A stretch of 64,000 bases of DNA. Source: Zingiber officinale (lineage: Eukaryota; Streptophyta; Magnoliopsida; Zingiberales; Zingiberaceae). The stretch covers positions 23,367,173 to 23,431,172 of the forward strand of contig NC_055998.1 in the NCBI RefSeq assembly GCF_018446385.1. The letters run 5' to 3'. Of the stretch, positions 1-12,464 are shown in pieces. How positions within the stretch are numbered: position 1 is the first letter of the stretch; each line of letters starts with the position of its first letter. A program made the translations under genes and the position numbers. Below the pieces are notes generated by a model. The model did no database searches and was not told where the DNA came from. It worked only from the letters and a program-made list of their open reading frames with translations.

Positions 1-108
1 AGACTCAAACAAACATATCAAATACATATGAAAGCCTAACTTAAACTCTTTGACACACACATCAAAACCATGATCGTACCGATCAAACATAGGTTGATTG
101 CATCAACA
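1..108 (-). repeat. Element A 3' LTR, partial
   Basis: It matches 14511-14619 closely, including the shared stretch with ATGATCGTACCGATCAAAC and the terminal GCATCAACA. It ends in CA at 108 and is followed by the polypurine tract. The rest of this LTR is outside the window. Confidence 0.85.
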
Positions 109-122
109 ATCTCCCCCTTTTT
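109..122 (-). other. Polypurine tract of element A
   Basis: Read on the minus strand this is AAAAAGGGGGAGAT directly next to the LTR. That is the expected position and composition for the plus-strand primer of an LTR retrotransposon. Confidence 0.75.
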
Positions 123-1127
123 GATGTGTGACAATATGTTTAAGTTAGCCATTAATAACAACATAAAAATTAAAAGCAATATGTAAATATGAAGCATAAT
201 TTCCAAGCTCCCCCTTAACATATGCTCTTCAACCTTAATTTTCAAGTTTTGACACAATTAGGTTTTTAACTTAAACCTTCCCATTTCTCCCCTTTGACAC
301 CATCAAAAATTGTACCAAACATGTACACATACGAAGGTATCAATATGGACTTAAAATTACCCAAAACTAGCTCTTGACAGTGCTGGAAAACAGGTACCAG
401 TCGACTGGCATCTGTTGCAGTCGATTAGCACATTACCAATCTGAATTTCAGCCTTCCGAAATCAACTTCAGAAATGCATAAAAAATTCTAGAAAATTCAA
501 AAATCTATGAAATTTTGAACACATGTTTCTTATAATGTTCTTTAACAAGGAAAAATATGTTTTCATGAAAATTCATCATATTTTGGATGTTTTGATAAAA
601 ACTCAAACATTTTGAAAATCACTCAAGTTCATATCAATTTGAAACCTTGCTTTGAATTCATATGTTCCAAAATAACTATACCATAGTAAATAAAATATAA
701 AATAGTTTTCAAAACATTTAAAAATATCTAACTATGATATATGGGCAAGATGTCCATTAATTAAACATTTGCTTTCCCCATAGTTGGCCTATGATCACTA
801 AAAATTTGATACATTTTATAACTCATCAAAATGCCATAAGCATAAGTGAATTATCTGTATCATCCTAGTATCTCATATTTATGGTTAGAAAACAATGCAA
901 GTCATTGTGAGATAAAGGTAACCTCTACTTAGCCCTTTTGATCATGAATTTCTATCAAGGCTAACCAAATATTCTCCCCGATAAGGTCTCAAGTCAACCA
1001 TTTTTTAAGGATTTGAATTATGATTTCCATGGTTGACTTGACCTAAAATCCTCTAACCCTTGAGAATTGACTTTGGCACCCAATAGAAATTATTTCTAAT
1101 TGGGTTAACCAAATATTCCTTGGGGAT
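123..1127 (-). other. Non-coding internal region of element A
   Basis: AT-rich DNA between gag and the polypurine tract, with no pol-like reading frame. It holds an ACCAGTCGACTGG dyad at 396-408 and a degenerate partner (GCAGTCGATTAGC) at about 418-430. This is the same core motif that is arrayed in the element's LTR. Confidence 0.55.
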
Positions 1128-2131
1128 TCATTTTCTATCTATGGTCTTTGTCTTTGATTTCCCCCTACCAAGTAGATAATGATAAGTCTTTTCATTGTTG
1201 GGTTCATTGTATCTTAACCCATTTTTCTTAAAACTTGTCCTTTGGCTCTCAATAATCATGTTTAAGGTATTTGAGCCAATTTTAAATTTTCTAAGGGCAT
1301 TGGTAAGATACTCTACCTTTTCCCTTAATTTCCTATTTTCCTCTTCTAAACATGAATCATATAAACTTGTAGAAGAAGCATGCATATCATTGTCCTTAGA
1401 ACACATGGATTCTAATTTTTCATGAAGCATGCGAATATTATTTTTCAAATACTTATTTTTTTCTTTTAGCCTTAAACAAATCATCATTTGTACTTGTAAT
1501 AATTTTAATTAAAACATGGGGAGGAAGATTATGTATCTCACTTACCGAGAAGTCTGAATCTGAAGTTTGATCTCCCCCTTCACTTGAGCTCCCTTCTTCA
1601 TCTTCACTTGAGCTCCTTCCTTCTCTTTCGGATGAGGTGGAGGCAATGTCATCAACTCCCATTAATGCAAAATGGGATACATGGTGCTCTTCTTCCTCCG
1701 ATGATGATGGATCATCCCATGCTGCTTTTAAGTTTTTGACTTTCTTCCCTTTTTCTTTTGATTTCTTCTTCTCTTCCTTCTTCTTTTCTTCTTTCTTCTT
1801 CAAGAGAGGACAATCATCTCTTATGTGTCCTTCCCATTGACAATTATAGCAAATGATCTTTCTTGTCTTACTTTTGCTTCTTGAGCTTTTTCTAGCACGA
1901 GATTTGTTAGAAGAAAAAGATTTAAATACTTTTCTCATCTTCCTTACCATATACGCCTCTTGATCGCTATCCATTGAGGCGCTTGATTCTTCGGAGTCGG
2001 AGGGTGGTGGGGATGAAGACTTCTTTTTCTTACCCTTTCCCTAGTTTGCTACAAGGGCTACTCCTCTTGATCTATGGGCTTCTCCATCTAACCCTTCAAC
2101 TCTAGTTTCGTGGAGCTCCATTGTTGAGAAG
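1128..2131 (-). pseudogene. Element A gag, C-terminal part (zinc knuckle and coiled coil), broken
   Basis: This minus-strand segment continues the gag reading frame that is interrupted at 12929. The frame crosses the solo-LTR insertion site cleanly once one AGAAG copy is counted. A Lys/Ser-rich stretch is followed by one CCHC knuckle (CYNCQWEGHIRDDCP, fitting CX2CX4HX4C), a Lys/Glu run, an acidic Ser/Glu/Asp tract and a predicted coiled coil (EEENRKLREKVEYL). It closes with a short basic tail typical of plant Copia-type gag proteins. There is a stop in the upstream part near 2040, and a frame change near 1453-1487 separates the acidic tract from the coiled coil. Gag would form the particle and bind RNA. 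This copy cannot encode the full protein. Confidence 0.75.
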
Positions 2132-2566
2132 TGTTGGGACCAAATATGTAGCTAGAGAGGGAGTGAATAGCTCGGTGCGATCTCGTGCTCGTCGTTGCTT
2201 GTTTCTTATGATGAAATGCAGCGGAAAATACAAAGAGACAAACACACAACGCTAACTCGAGGATTTACTTGGTATCCACCTCAAGAAGAGGTAACTAGTC
2301 CAAGGATCCACACACTCACACACCCTCCACTAATAAAACACTCCTTTACGGTAACTACCAAAGGTGGAGAAGCCCTACAAGTTCACACTACAAGAAGAAC
2401 GGGAAAGGAAACAAAATATAAGCAAAAGCTTACAGGTTTGCACAAGAACACCCTAGCCCTAGCTTTCTTCTTCTTGCTGTAGATCCACCTCTTGACTTGG
2501 AAAAACCTCCAAAAACATCAAGAATTGGTGGTGAGAACTCTATAGACAAGCTGTGGAAGCGCTGTG
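2132..2566. repeat. Solo LTR B, left part
   Basis: It starts TGTTGGGACC right after AGAAG (2127-2131). It resembles the first 430 bases of the element D LTRs at 56437 and 62216, with the shared start AGCTAGAG..GTGAATAGCTCG and the block CTTGGTATCCACCTC. The LTR is interrupted after 2566 by the Copia insertion and resumes at 11815. Together the two parts make about 1549 bp. Confidence 0.85.
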
Positions 2567-4397
2567 TGTTGGGTTTTTCGGGCCGCAAAAATCACTTTTT
2601 GCGTTGCGAAAACCCCAAAACCCCAGCCACCGGATCCGTGCGAAGATTAAAATTTCGAAAACATTACGTGTACGAGTTTCTAACTTAGATTTACACTAAA
2701 TCTACAAAGGAGAAGATCTTTACCCTTGATGCGAAGCCCTTCGCGTATCCCGCTCGTCCAAGTGATGCCGGATCTCGAGATTGTCAAGTGTACAACCCTC
2801 TAGAAGTATCCACACGAACAAATAGGTGGAGAAAACTAAACAAAGGTGTGCTAGCACCCTTGATCAGTCACGGCAAGGAGGAGGAGAGGGAGAGAAGAAA
2901 CCTTGAGAGGAAGAAGAAGGAAGTTACTCACCAAATGAAAACTCCCAAGAAGAATTAAGTGGTCGACCACATTGAAAAGAAAGCTTTTAAACCTCCATGG
3001 GATACCAAGAGTCACAACTCTTGGTCTCTCTCATGAGGTGGCATACACATATGCTTACCTTGATGATGTGGCACATCATTATTGGCCCACTATTTGCCAA
3101 CTCACCAATGAGGTGGTAAATGGTCAAGTCAAACTTGACCCTTCATCTTCCTCTCAAGTCAAGTCAAACTTGACTTCATTACTCCCATGGTTGATTAAAT
3201 CCAACCATTTGATTCGAGCTAATTTAATATAATGAATCTAATTCATTTAATTAAATTGATTCAATGAGTCATAATCTAAATTAGACTCATTGAATACATG
3301 AATCAAATTGAGTCCAACTCAATTAGTGCAATTATGATTACTCTTAATCCAATTTGATTCACCACATGAATCTAATCCTCTTGGTTCATCATATGAACCT
3401 AATCTCCATCTGATTGTTCTTTGTGTGTGACCCTATAGGTTCTTGTAACGTTGGCAATGCTCCTAAACTCATTTAGAAGCATAAGTAATGAGCAGTATCT
3501 AGCAATACATCATTACTACCCAAGTTACAAGAATGTTGAGATCCAACATCACCTTGTGACTACTAATTGTGACTCTTCACAATATATGACATTTTCCTTC
3601 TATCCTAGACATCTAGATTGATCAATATGAGGCATAGACCGTGTCATCCTCTAATCAATCTAAATCTTGAACTCCAAGTAGACTCACTCGATCAAATGAG
3701 CTCAATATCTCATATTGACTCATTTGGACATGGTCATGCACTTAGTGGTCTCACTCTATCAAAAATATCGATGTATCTCCCGTCATATAGGAGGGATAGA
3801 TCCCATCTACATCACTCACATCCCTCTGCATAATTCGTTACATACCCAGTAATCGCCTTTATAGTCCACCCAGTTACGGGTGACGTTTGACGAAGCCAAA
3901 GTATGTAACTCCTTATGTAGGGAACCATGGTGACTTCAGGTCCAAGGACTAGTAGTCATACTAATTGCCACATGAGAAAGTATATGACACTCATATAACG
4001 ATCCATGATACTTTCTCATGGCGGGTCATTCAGTATACATTCTCCAATGCATACCCATGTGTCAACTTGATATCTCCATATCCATGACTTGTGAGATCAA
4101 GTCATCGAGTTGACCTACATGCTAATCTCGTCGCATTAACATTGTCCCTGAATGTTAATACTCGACTAGGAATGATTAAGAGTAGTGTTCCTTATATTAT
4201 CTCACTATCGATTCAACCAATCGATTGATATAGGTAAGAACCTTCTACTCAAGGACGCTATTATACTTAGTTATTTGGCACCAATACAAGTAAGTATAAT
4301 AACCAAAACAAATGCCTTTATTTATATATAGAAGAATATGATACAATGAGTCCATACAACAATTATCAAATGATTGACTCTAGGGCTCTAACTAACA
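2567..4397 (-). repeat. Copia 3' LTR
   Basis: It begins TGTTGGG and ends CTAACTAACA (plus-strand reading). It is near identical to 9944-11809 apart from scattered substitutions and one missing copy of a 35-bp repeat near 3140-3180. A TATA-like TATATATAAATA lies at about 4319-4331 when read on the minus strand, near the U3 end. Confidence 0.93.
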
Positions 4398-4408
4398 ATC
4401 TCCCACTA
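4398..4408 (-). other. Copia polypurine tract
   Basis: The minus-strand reading is GTGGGAGAT, abutting the 3' LTR. It is short but in the expected place. Confidence 0.65.
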
Positions 4409-4411
4409 GCA

Positions 4412-5320
4412 CTAGTGCCAATCAGTGTGGGCTCTAAGCCCCAATGATCTAGTATAACCATCATGCTTTCTCTGTGCCAAAGCCTTGGTTAAGGGATCTG
4501 CGATGTTAGCCTCTGTGGGTACTCTGCAAATCTTCACATCTCCTCTATCGATAATCTCTCGAATGAGATGGAAGCGTCGTAGTATGTGTTTGGTCCGCTG
4601 GTGTAAGCGAGGTTCCTTCGCCTGTGCTATAGCTCCATTGTTGTCACAATAGAGCTCAATAGGGTCAGCAATGCTAGGAACCACCCCAAGCTCGGTAATG
4701 AAGTTGCGGATCCAAACTGTCTTCTTTGTTGCTTCTGATGCAGCAATATACTCGGCCTCTGTCGTTGAATTAGCTACTGTGTCCTGCTTCGAACTCTTCC
4801 AGCTCACAACACCACCATTTATGCAAAACACGAACCTTGACTGCGATCGAAAATCATCCTGGTCGGTTTGGAAGATGGCATCACTGTAACCCTTTACAGT
4901 TAGCTCGTCATCGCCTCCATATATCAAGAAATATTCTTTAATCCTTCTTAAGTACTTAAGAATATTCTTTACCGCTATCCAGTGACTTTCACTTGGATCT
5001 AACTGGTATCTGCTCGTCATGCTCAAAGCATACGAGACATTAGGACGAGTACATAGCATGGCGTACATGATAAATCCTATGGCTAAGGCATAAGGGATAT
5101 GATCCATGCGGTCTCTCTCCTCTCTAGAAGAGGGACCTTGAGTCTTCGAAAGACTCACGCCATGTGTCATCGGCAGAAATCCCTTCTTGGAGTTCTGCAT
5201 GGCAAACCGTAGGAGTACCTTGTCAATATTTGTACTCTGACTTAGACCAAGCAACCTCTTAGATCTATCTCTATAGATCTGTATGCCAAGAATGCGGGAT
5301 GCTTCACCTAAGTCCTTCAT
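4412..5320 (-). pseudogene. Copia RT C-terminus and RNase H
   Basis: An open stretch of 302 residues begins MKDLGEASRILGIQI, the usual end of Copia RT. It continues through the thumb/connection region (YALSMTSRYQ, LRRIKEYFL) into RNase H: a GYSDA motif, the SWKSSKQ block, STTEAEYIAASEA and the DNNGAIAQAKEP motif. It ends shortly after KHILRRFHLIREI..ADPLTKAL, the usual end of the polyprotein, next to the PPT. The domain itself is intact but is cut off from the rest of the polyprotein by upstream stops. RNase H would degrade the RNA strand during reverse transcription. Confidence 0.88.
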
Positions 5321-6006
5321 TGAGAAACAAGTCCCTAGCCAAGTCTTGACAGACTATAGCAAAGGGATGTCTTTCGCAATAAGTAGTATGTCATCCACAT
5401 ACAATATGAGGAAGACAACTATATCCCCTACAATCTTCTTGTAGACACAAGGTTCATCTTCATTCTTGATGAAACCAAACTGTTTGATTGCATCATCGAA
5501 TCGAAGATTTCAGCTCCAAGAAGCTTGCTTTAGTCCATAAATGGACCTATGCAGCTTGCATACTCTACCAATATGTTGTGGATCTACAAAACCCTCAGGT
5601 TGTGTCATGTGCACATCCTCGAGCAGATTTCCATTCAGAAACGCGGTTTTGACATCCATCTACCATATCTCAAGTCATGGTATGTTGCAATAGCAAGCAT
5701 GATCCGAATGGACTTAAACATCGCTACTGGAGAAAAGGTTTCATCATAGTCAATACCATGAATTTGCTTGAAACCTTTAGCTACCAAGCGACCCTTATAT
5801 ATATGTCCATCCATGTCAGTCTTTCTCTTAAAGACCCACTTACACCCAATGGGTTTGACCCCTTCAGGTGGATCAACCAAAGTCCATACTTGGTTAGTGT
5901 ACATGGATTTCATCTCGGATCTCATGGCCTCTAGCCATTTCTCGGAATCTTCCTGATAGGAGGTGGGCTCATCCTCTATGAGCACAACGTCATCATGGTC
6001 AGACAA
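5321..6006 (-). pseudogene. Copia reverse transcriptase, N-terminal and catalytic part, with stops
   Basis: The segment starts with the KPIGCKWVFKRK block and the VAKGF..DYDETFSPVA motif of Copia RT. The frame breaks near 5640-5660. The catalytic YVDD is readable at 5390-5401, but the stretch leading to it contains stops, one in the QASWSWN-type motif near 5510 and one just before the KTWLGTCFSMKDLGEA segment near 5355. The polymerase is therefore inactive as it stands. It belongs to the same polyprotein as its neighbours. Confidence 0.85.
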
Positions 6007-6078
6007 GAGAAATGAGTATCTCTCAGGCTGACGATGTACCCTATCAGACCTGCAAAGAGGTATGTCTACTTGAACTGG

Positions 6079-7066
6079 TTATTGTTCCTCAACTCCTTGT
6101 GGAACAACATCATCCACAACACTTTGTGGTTCCAGTTCAACTTTCATCGAGGCTTCAGTACTATTGTTCGCATCTTGAACTTCTTCAAGATCGAATGTGC
6201 TCCCACTAGTCTTTCTAGAAACAAAATCCCTTTCTAGAAATACCTCAGTCTTAGCCACAACTACCTTGTGTTGACTGGGAACGTAGAAGTAATATCCCTT
6301 CGTTTCCTTGAGATATCCAATGAAATAGCACTTGTCGGGATTTGAGTCCCAATTTGTCCGAGACTTGACGTCGAACGTAAGCCTCACAATCCCAAATCCT
6401 CATAAAAGATACCTGGGTATCTCTCCCAGTCCATATCCTATATGGTGTCTTTATTACAGCCTTAGATGGAACTCGGTTGAGTATAAAGGCTGTCGTATCT
6501 AGAGCATAGCCCCAAAGGAATGTCGAAAGATCTGTGTGACTCATCATAGACCGTACCATATCTAATAAGGTGTGATTCCTCCTTTCGAATACACCATTCC
6601 ACTGTGGTGTTCCAGGAGAAGTAAGTTGGGATAGAATCCCACACTCAGCTAGATAGTCACGAAACTCATGGCTAAGGTATTCTCCACCTCGATCTGATCG
6701 AAGTATCTTAATACTCTTGCCAAGCTGGTTTTGTACTTCATTCTTGAATTCTTTGAACTTTTCAAAGGATTCTGATTTATGTGTCATTAAGTACACATAA
6801 CCATATCTACTGAAGTCATCAGTAAATGTAATGAAGTACCTATAACCACCTCTAGCAGCGACATTGAAAGGGCCACATACATCACTATGTATAAGACCTA
6901 ACAAGTCAGTCGCTCTCTCACTGTGTCCACTAAAGGGAGTCTTGGTCATCTTGCCTAGTAGGCATGACTCGCATGTCTCATATGATTCAAAATAAAATGA
7001 GTCCAGCAAACCATCTTTATGGAACTGGGATAAGCGCTTGTCATTTATATAACCTAAGCGACAGTG
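6079..7066 (-). pseudogene. Copia integrase, broken
   Basis: A GAG-pre-integrase/zinc segment (CESCLLGKMTKTPFSGHSERA) leads into the DDE core: first Asp in IHSDVCGP, second in LRSDRGGEYLS, and Glu in NGVFERRNHTLLDMVRSMM. The chromodomain-like C-terminal part (GYYFYVPSQHKVVVA) is in a different frame, so a frame change lies near 6390. A Trp-to-stop change lies near 7060, just before the zinc segment. Integrase would insert the cDNA. All three catalytic acids are present but the frame is not continuous. Confidence 0.88.
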
Positions 7067-8353
7067 TCAGAGATAGGTTTGGTTCATGTCATTTGACTTG
7101 AACCTCTTGGTATTTATGTTATAGATAGGGCTCTCAAGATCTAGAATATAGAGTCCGTTCATCAGAGGTGCACTACAATAGAACATATCATTTAAATAAA
7201 CTGAACAACATTTGTTCTTTATTATAAATGAAAAACCTTTCTTGTCTAAACAAGAAATTGAAATTATGTTCTTAGTCAAAGCAGGCACATAACAACAATC
7301 ATCCAACTCTAGTACAAGCCCAGAGGGTAGAGATAGAAAATAAGTCCCTACAGCAACAGCAGCAACCCGTGCTCCATTGCCTACGCGTAGGTCCACCTCG
7401 CACTTCGTCAATGCCCTGCTATTTCTCAGCACCTGGACATTAGTACAAATGTGAGAAGCACATCCGGTATCTAATACCCATAATGAAGAAATAGATAGAT
7501 TGACTTCTATAACATAAATACCTGAAGTGGAAGTCTCACTTCTCTTCTTCTTAAGATCTTCCAGGTACACTTTGCAGTTCCTCTTCCAGTGCCCGGTCTG
7601 ACCGCAGTGGAAGCAGGTAGCATCCTTGGCGACCCCTCCTTTAGGCTTCAGTGCCTTGCCTTTGCCCTTGGCTTGGGACTTTCCCTTGCCTTTGGGCTTG
7701 CCCTTGCCCTTATGTTTTTGAACCATCAGAACAGAGTTGGGCTTAACCTTCTTAAGGTTGAGCTCAGCAGTTCTTAACATACTAAGTAGCTCGGGCAGTG
7801 GCTTGTCAATTTCGTTCATGTTTTAGTTCATGACAAATTGACTGTAGCTCTCTGGAAAAGACTGCAAGATCAGGTCAGTGGCCAGCTCTTGGCCAAGTGG
7901 GAATCCCAACCTCTGTAGAATCTCTATGTACCCAATCATCTTGAGTACATATGGACCTACGGGAGCCCCATCTGACATCTTGCACTGAAATAGTGCCCTT
8001 GAGATCTCAAATCTCTCGTGTCGCGCTTGTCCTTGATATAGTTGATGAAGATGTTCAACCATATCATAAGCACCCATTAACTCATGTTGCTTCTGAAGCT
8101 TAGAGTTCATGGTCACGAGCATTAGACATGATACATCTAATGTGTCATCTTGATACTTCTTGTAAGCATCTTTGTCTGCTCGCGTGGCATTGGCAGGAGG
8201 AGCCTCCGAAATGGGCTGCTCTAGAACATACAGTTTACGTTCTTAGGTGAGAACTATCCTCAGATTCCTGTACCAGTCTAAGAAATTTGCTCCATTGAGC
8301 TTGTTCTTGTCAAGGACAGAACGCAGAGAGAAGGTGTTCGTGTTTGATGTCAT
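7067..8353 (-). pseudogene. Copia gag and protease, broken
   Basis: The likely start codon is at 8353-8351, opening MTSNTNTFSLRS. The UBN2-type gag region (NGANFLDWYRNLR, then TMNSKLQKQHELM..) has stops near 8243 and near 7820. A Lys/Gly-rich stretch precedes one CCHC knuckle (CFHCGQTGHWKRNC, residues about 72-85 of the 250-residue open stretch). After it comes the aspartic protease with VLDTGCASHICTN. Order and spacing match Copia gag-pol. The zinc knuckle would bind RNA and the protease would mature the polyprotein. Confidence 0.87.
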
Positions 8354-9930
8354 AGTTATCTACAACAAAAAAATGCAGAAAAATAAATATCATATTCTAT
8401 TAATCATCTAATTAGGCCTTTAATTAAATGATGCTCCCACTAAATTCTATAATTCATGTGGGACAAGATCCACATCATACTATGCCTTGAGTTAGCTTTG
8501 GCTAAATCGCCCATGACTTAGTATGATCGATAGGTAACGATTTACCAATTACATCTCTATGTAACTCTTGTTTATAGGATCATTATCCGCAGTTATATTA
8601 AAACTTGAGTTAGCTTTGGCTAATACACCCAAGAATTAATATAAATGTGATTTATGTCCTATCTTTCCAACCGTTGGAAGAATGTCTATAGTTGTACTCG
8701 ATTCAACCGAGTTAACTAGGAATACTCAATCTAATTGAGTTTGTACTCACCCATGCGTTGATAGGCGGGACCAAGATTGTCTCTCCGTACCCTACCAAGA
8801 TAATATGTGTTGCTCTGATTTGGCAGATTCAACAACAACATGTGATCGAGGTAGTGATAGGTATCACGGCATGGTAGGCATTTTAGAGTTGACGCGATTG
8901 AGATCTAATCTAATCGACGATGTGTATCATATACGCGATTTAGATCTAATCTAATTGTTAATTTTGTATCATATATGTGATTTAGATCTAATCTAATCGT
9001 GGTGCCTCATATAAGCGATTTAGATCTAATCTAATCGTTATGCATCATTTACGCGATTTAGATCTAATCTAATCGTCGAGGCGCTGATTAACTACTTTAC
9101 TAGCATGCATCAAATACACACACAAAAGCAATTAATTATACTATTTGTGATTAGTCATGGCCCTACTACGATCTTCTCAAGCCAATGAGAAGATCGGATG
9201 GTCAACCTAGGGTCAACAGCTTCTTCAAGCTCCTCCCTTTGACCACCTTGTGTTGCTCGCGCCCTCCTCGTAGCTCCGTCTCAAGTGGACCGTCCACCGG
9301 CTCATTTTGTACATTACAAAAGGGTGAAACTCAAGTTACATTCGAGTCTAAACTATTTACAACAAAAATATAAATGAAGGAAGGCATGACGCGCAGGTCG
9401 CGAATCAAATACAACACGCACAATCACATGACGGCACGTAGGCCGTATTATGAATTACAACACAAATATTCCAATCAAATTGGGTCTTTTTGGGCCATGA
9501 CCATCACAAATTATGCATAATTCTAAATTATGTAATTTTCATAATTTTATGTAATTTTAATACTATTTTACAATTTTTACGAGTAAAGAATTCCCGGCGG
9601 TCCCGATTAGCGGTTTTCGGGCGCAATCGCGGAATGAATCCCCTTGAGGGATTAGGGGCAGTATCCCTACCCGTGATATAACCATCGCGAGTGTTCCTTA
9701 GCGATCCAACAGCACTTTAGCCCGCTGTCCCAAAACATTTTGGGGCGAAACCTTGCCGTTTCGGAAAAATCTTCTCGGTAGTCGAAGGCTACAAGTGTCT
9801 AAACACTTGTGCTTCACTTCTACGAGAAAATTACCCATAAAAACTATAAAATTAGAAAATTCACAGGAACTTATAGATCTGCTATTTTTCATAAAAATAC
9901 GAATTAAACTCGTACAAGACTTCGCACGTG
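8354..9930 (-). other. Copia leader, with tandem repeats
   Basis: About 1.6 kb lies between the primer site and gag with no convincing gene. It contains the tandem array at 8892-9080. The rest shows nothing recognisable. Confidence 0.6.
8892..9080. repeat. Tandem array of about five 38-42 bp units
   Basis: Units begin near 8892, 8933, 8975, 9013 and 9051. Each carries CGATTTAGATCTAATCTAAT followed by a variable linker with TATCATATA or similar. It lies in the untranslated leader of the Copia element. Confidence 0.85.
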
Positions 9931-9942
9931 GCTCTGATACCA
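9931..9942 (-). other. Copia primer binding site (initiator tRNA-Met)
   Basis: The minus-strand reading is TGGTATCAGAGC, complementary to the 3' end of plant initiator tRNA-Met. It lies one base inside the 5' LTR. Confidence 0.92.
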
Positions 9943-9943
9943 T

Positions 9944-11809
9944 TGTTGGATTTTTCGGGTCGCAAAAACCACTTTTTGCGTTGCGGAAACCCTGAAACCC
10001 CAGCCACCGGATCCGTGCGAAGATTAAAATTTTGAAAACATTACGTGTACGAGTTTCTAACTTAGATTTACACTAAATCTACAAAGGAGAAGATCTTTAC
10101 CCTTGATGTGAAGCCCTTCACGTATCCCGCTCGTCCAAGTGATGCCGGATCTTGAGGTTGTCAAGTGTACAACCCTCTAGAAGTATCCACACGAACAAAT
10201 AGGTGGAGAAAAACTAAACAAAGGTGTGCTAGCACCCTTGATCAGTCACGGCAAGGAGGAGAAGAGGGAGAGAAGAAACCTTGAGAGGAAGAAGAAGGAA
10301 GTTACTCACCAAATGAAAACTCCCAAGAAGAATTAAGTTGTCGGCCACATTGAAAAGAAAGCTTTTAAACCTCCATGGGATACCAAGAGTCACAACTCTT
10401 AGTCTCCCTCATGAGGTGGCATACACATATGCTAGCCTTGATGATGTGGCACATCATTATTGGCCCACTCTTTGCCAACTCACCAATGAGGTGGCAAATG
10501 GTCAAGTCAAACTTGACCCTTCATCTTCCTCTCAAGTCAAGTCAAACTTGACCCTTCATCTTCCTCTCAAGTCAAGTCAAACTTGACTTCATTGCTCCCA
10601 TGGTTGATTAAATCCAACCATTTGATTCAAACCAATTTAATATAATGAATCTAATTCATTTAATTAAATTGATTCAATAAGTCATAATCTAAATTAGACT
10701 CATTGAATACATGAATTAAATTGAGTCTAACTCAATTAGTGCAATTAGGATTACTCTTAATCCAATTTGATTCATTACATGAATCTAATCCTCTTGGTTC
10801 ATCATATGAACCTAATCTCCATCTGATTGTTCTTTGTGTGTGACCCTATAGGTTCTTGTAACGTTGACAATGCTCCTAAACTCATTTAGAAGCATAAGTA
10901 ATGAGCGGTATCTAGCAACACATCATTACTACCCAAGTTACAAGAATGTTGAGATCCAACATCATCTTGTGACTACTAATTGTGACTCTTCACAATATAT
11001 GACATTGTCCTTCTATCCTAGACATCTAGATTGATCAATATGAGGCATAGACCGTGTCATCCTCTAATCAATCTAAATCTTGAACTCCAAGTAGACTCAC
11101 TCAATCAAATGAGCTCAATATCTCATATTGACTCATTTGGGCATGGCCATGCACTTAGTGGTCTCACTCTATCAAGAATATCGATGTATCTCCCATCATA
11201 TAGGAGGGATAGATCTCATCTACATCACTCACATCCCTCTTCATAATTCGTTACATACCCAGTAATCGCCTTTATAGTCCACCCAGTTATGAGTGACGTT
11301 TGACGAAGCCAAAGTACGTAACTCCTTATGTATAAACCATGGTGACTTCAGGTCCAAGGACTAGTAGTCATACTAATAGCCACATGAGAAAGTATATGGC
11401 ACTCATATAATGATCCATGATACTTTCTCATGGCGGGTCATTCAATATACATTCTCCAATGCATACCCATGTGTCAACTTGATATCTCCATATCCATGAC
11501 TTGTGAGATCAAGTCATCGAGTTGACCTACATGCTAGTCTCGTCGCATTAACATTATCCCTGAATGTTAATAGTCGATTAGGAATGATTAAGAGTAGTGT
11601 TTCCTATATCATCTCAATATCGATTCAACCAATCGATTGATATAGGTAAGAACCTTCTACTCAAGGATGCTATTATACTTAGTTATTTGGCACCAATACA
11701 AGTAAGTATAATAACCAAAACAAATGCGTTTATTTATATATAGAAGAATATGATACAATGAGTCCATACAACAATTATCAAATGATTGGCTCTAGGGCTC
11801 TAACTAACA
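9944..11809 (-). repeat. Copia 5' LTR
   Basis: It begins TGTTGGATTTTTCGGG and ends CTAACTAACA (plus-strand reading). It pairs with 2567-4397 and is 35 bp longer because of one extra copy of a CTTGACCCTTCATCTTCCTC-type repeat at about 10503-10590. Confidence 0.93.
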
Positions 11810-11895
11810 CTGTGAAGATCTGAGATGAAAATCGTGAGCTCTGCCGAAGACGATCTCACGCCAACAGCTATATCCTGCGCCAACGGTCGGATCCC

Positions 11896-12223
11896 AATCG
11901 ATTGGATTGCTCCCAATCGATTGGGGAAGCTTTGGATCGATCGACCAATCGATCCAGAGCGCCTCTGTGCTCTCGGGAATTGCCTGGATCGATCGGTCAA
12001 TCGATCCAGGGCTTATCGTGCGAAATCGCACCTCTTAATCGATCGCCCGATCGATTGGAGGCTCCCAATCGATTGGCTAATCGATTGGGAGGCTTTCTGT
12101 TCGTGAGACACTTCTCCCCAATCGATCCACTGATCGATTGGGAGGAGGCTTGTCGCGGGGACTCACCCAATCGATCAACCGATCGATTGGGCATGAGCCA
12201 ATCGATCGACTGATCGATCCAGC
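11896..12223. repeat. Array of ATCGAT-centred dyads in LTR B
   Basis: At least a dozen copies of CCAATCGATTGG, GGATCGATCC and related 10-12 bp dyads occur here, mostly in pairs. Several pairs form a larger inverted repeat, for example CCCAATCGAT then ATCGATTGGG four to six bases apart. Pairs are separated by 20-50 bp of unlike sequence. Confidence 0.88.
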
Positions 12224-12464
12224 TCTTGATTTTGCCCAAAAACAAGTCCAAAGTCCCCTAAACTAATATCCGGTCAACCATGACCTGTTGGCACGTCATG
12301 CCTAGCATCCGGTCACCCTTGACCTACTGGGACTCCCTCACCAAGTGTCTGGTCAATCCCTTTGACCCACTTGAACTTTTCTCCTCGTGCCAAGTGTCTG
12401 GTCAACCTTAACCCACTTAGACTTACCAACACCAGATGTCTGATCAAGCTTGATCCATCTAGAT

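Larger units (their letters stand above)
2567..11809 (-). mobile_element. Complete, decayed Copia retrotransposon (Angela/BARE-like)
   Basis: It has LTRs of 1831 and 1866 bp bounded by TGTT..AACA, an initiator-tRNA-Met type primer site, a polypurine tract, and gag, protease, integrase, RT and RNase H in Copia order on the minus strand. A perfect 5-bp target duplication CTGTG lies at 2562-2566 and 11810-11814. The size, LTR length and terminal sequence fit the Angela/BARE lineage of Ty1/copia; that lineage call is an inference. Several nonsense codons and frame changes in the polyprotein mean it cannot move on its own. It sits inside solo LTR B. Confidence 0.93.

Noticed and set aside
9931-9942. 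tRNA-Met gene fragments at 9931, 13560 and 62202
   Set aside because: Only the 12-base primer-site complement is present, in the expected place beside each LTR; there is no tRNA body.
11800-12251. Several overlapping open frames on both strands rich in Ser-Ile-Asp-Arg words
   Set aside because: They arise from the ATCGAT dyad array read in every frame; there is no start context or family resemblance. The same holds for 56834-57273 and 62473-62981.
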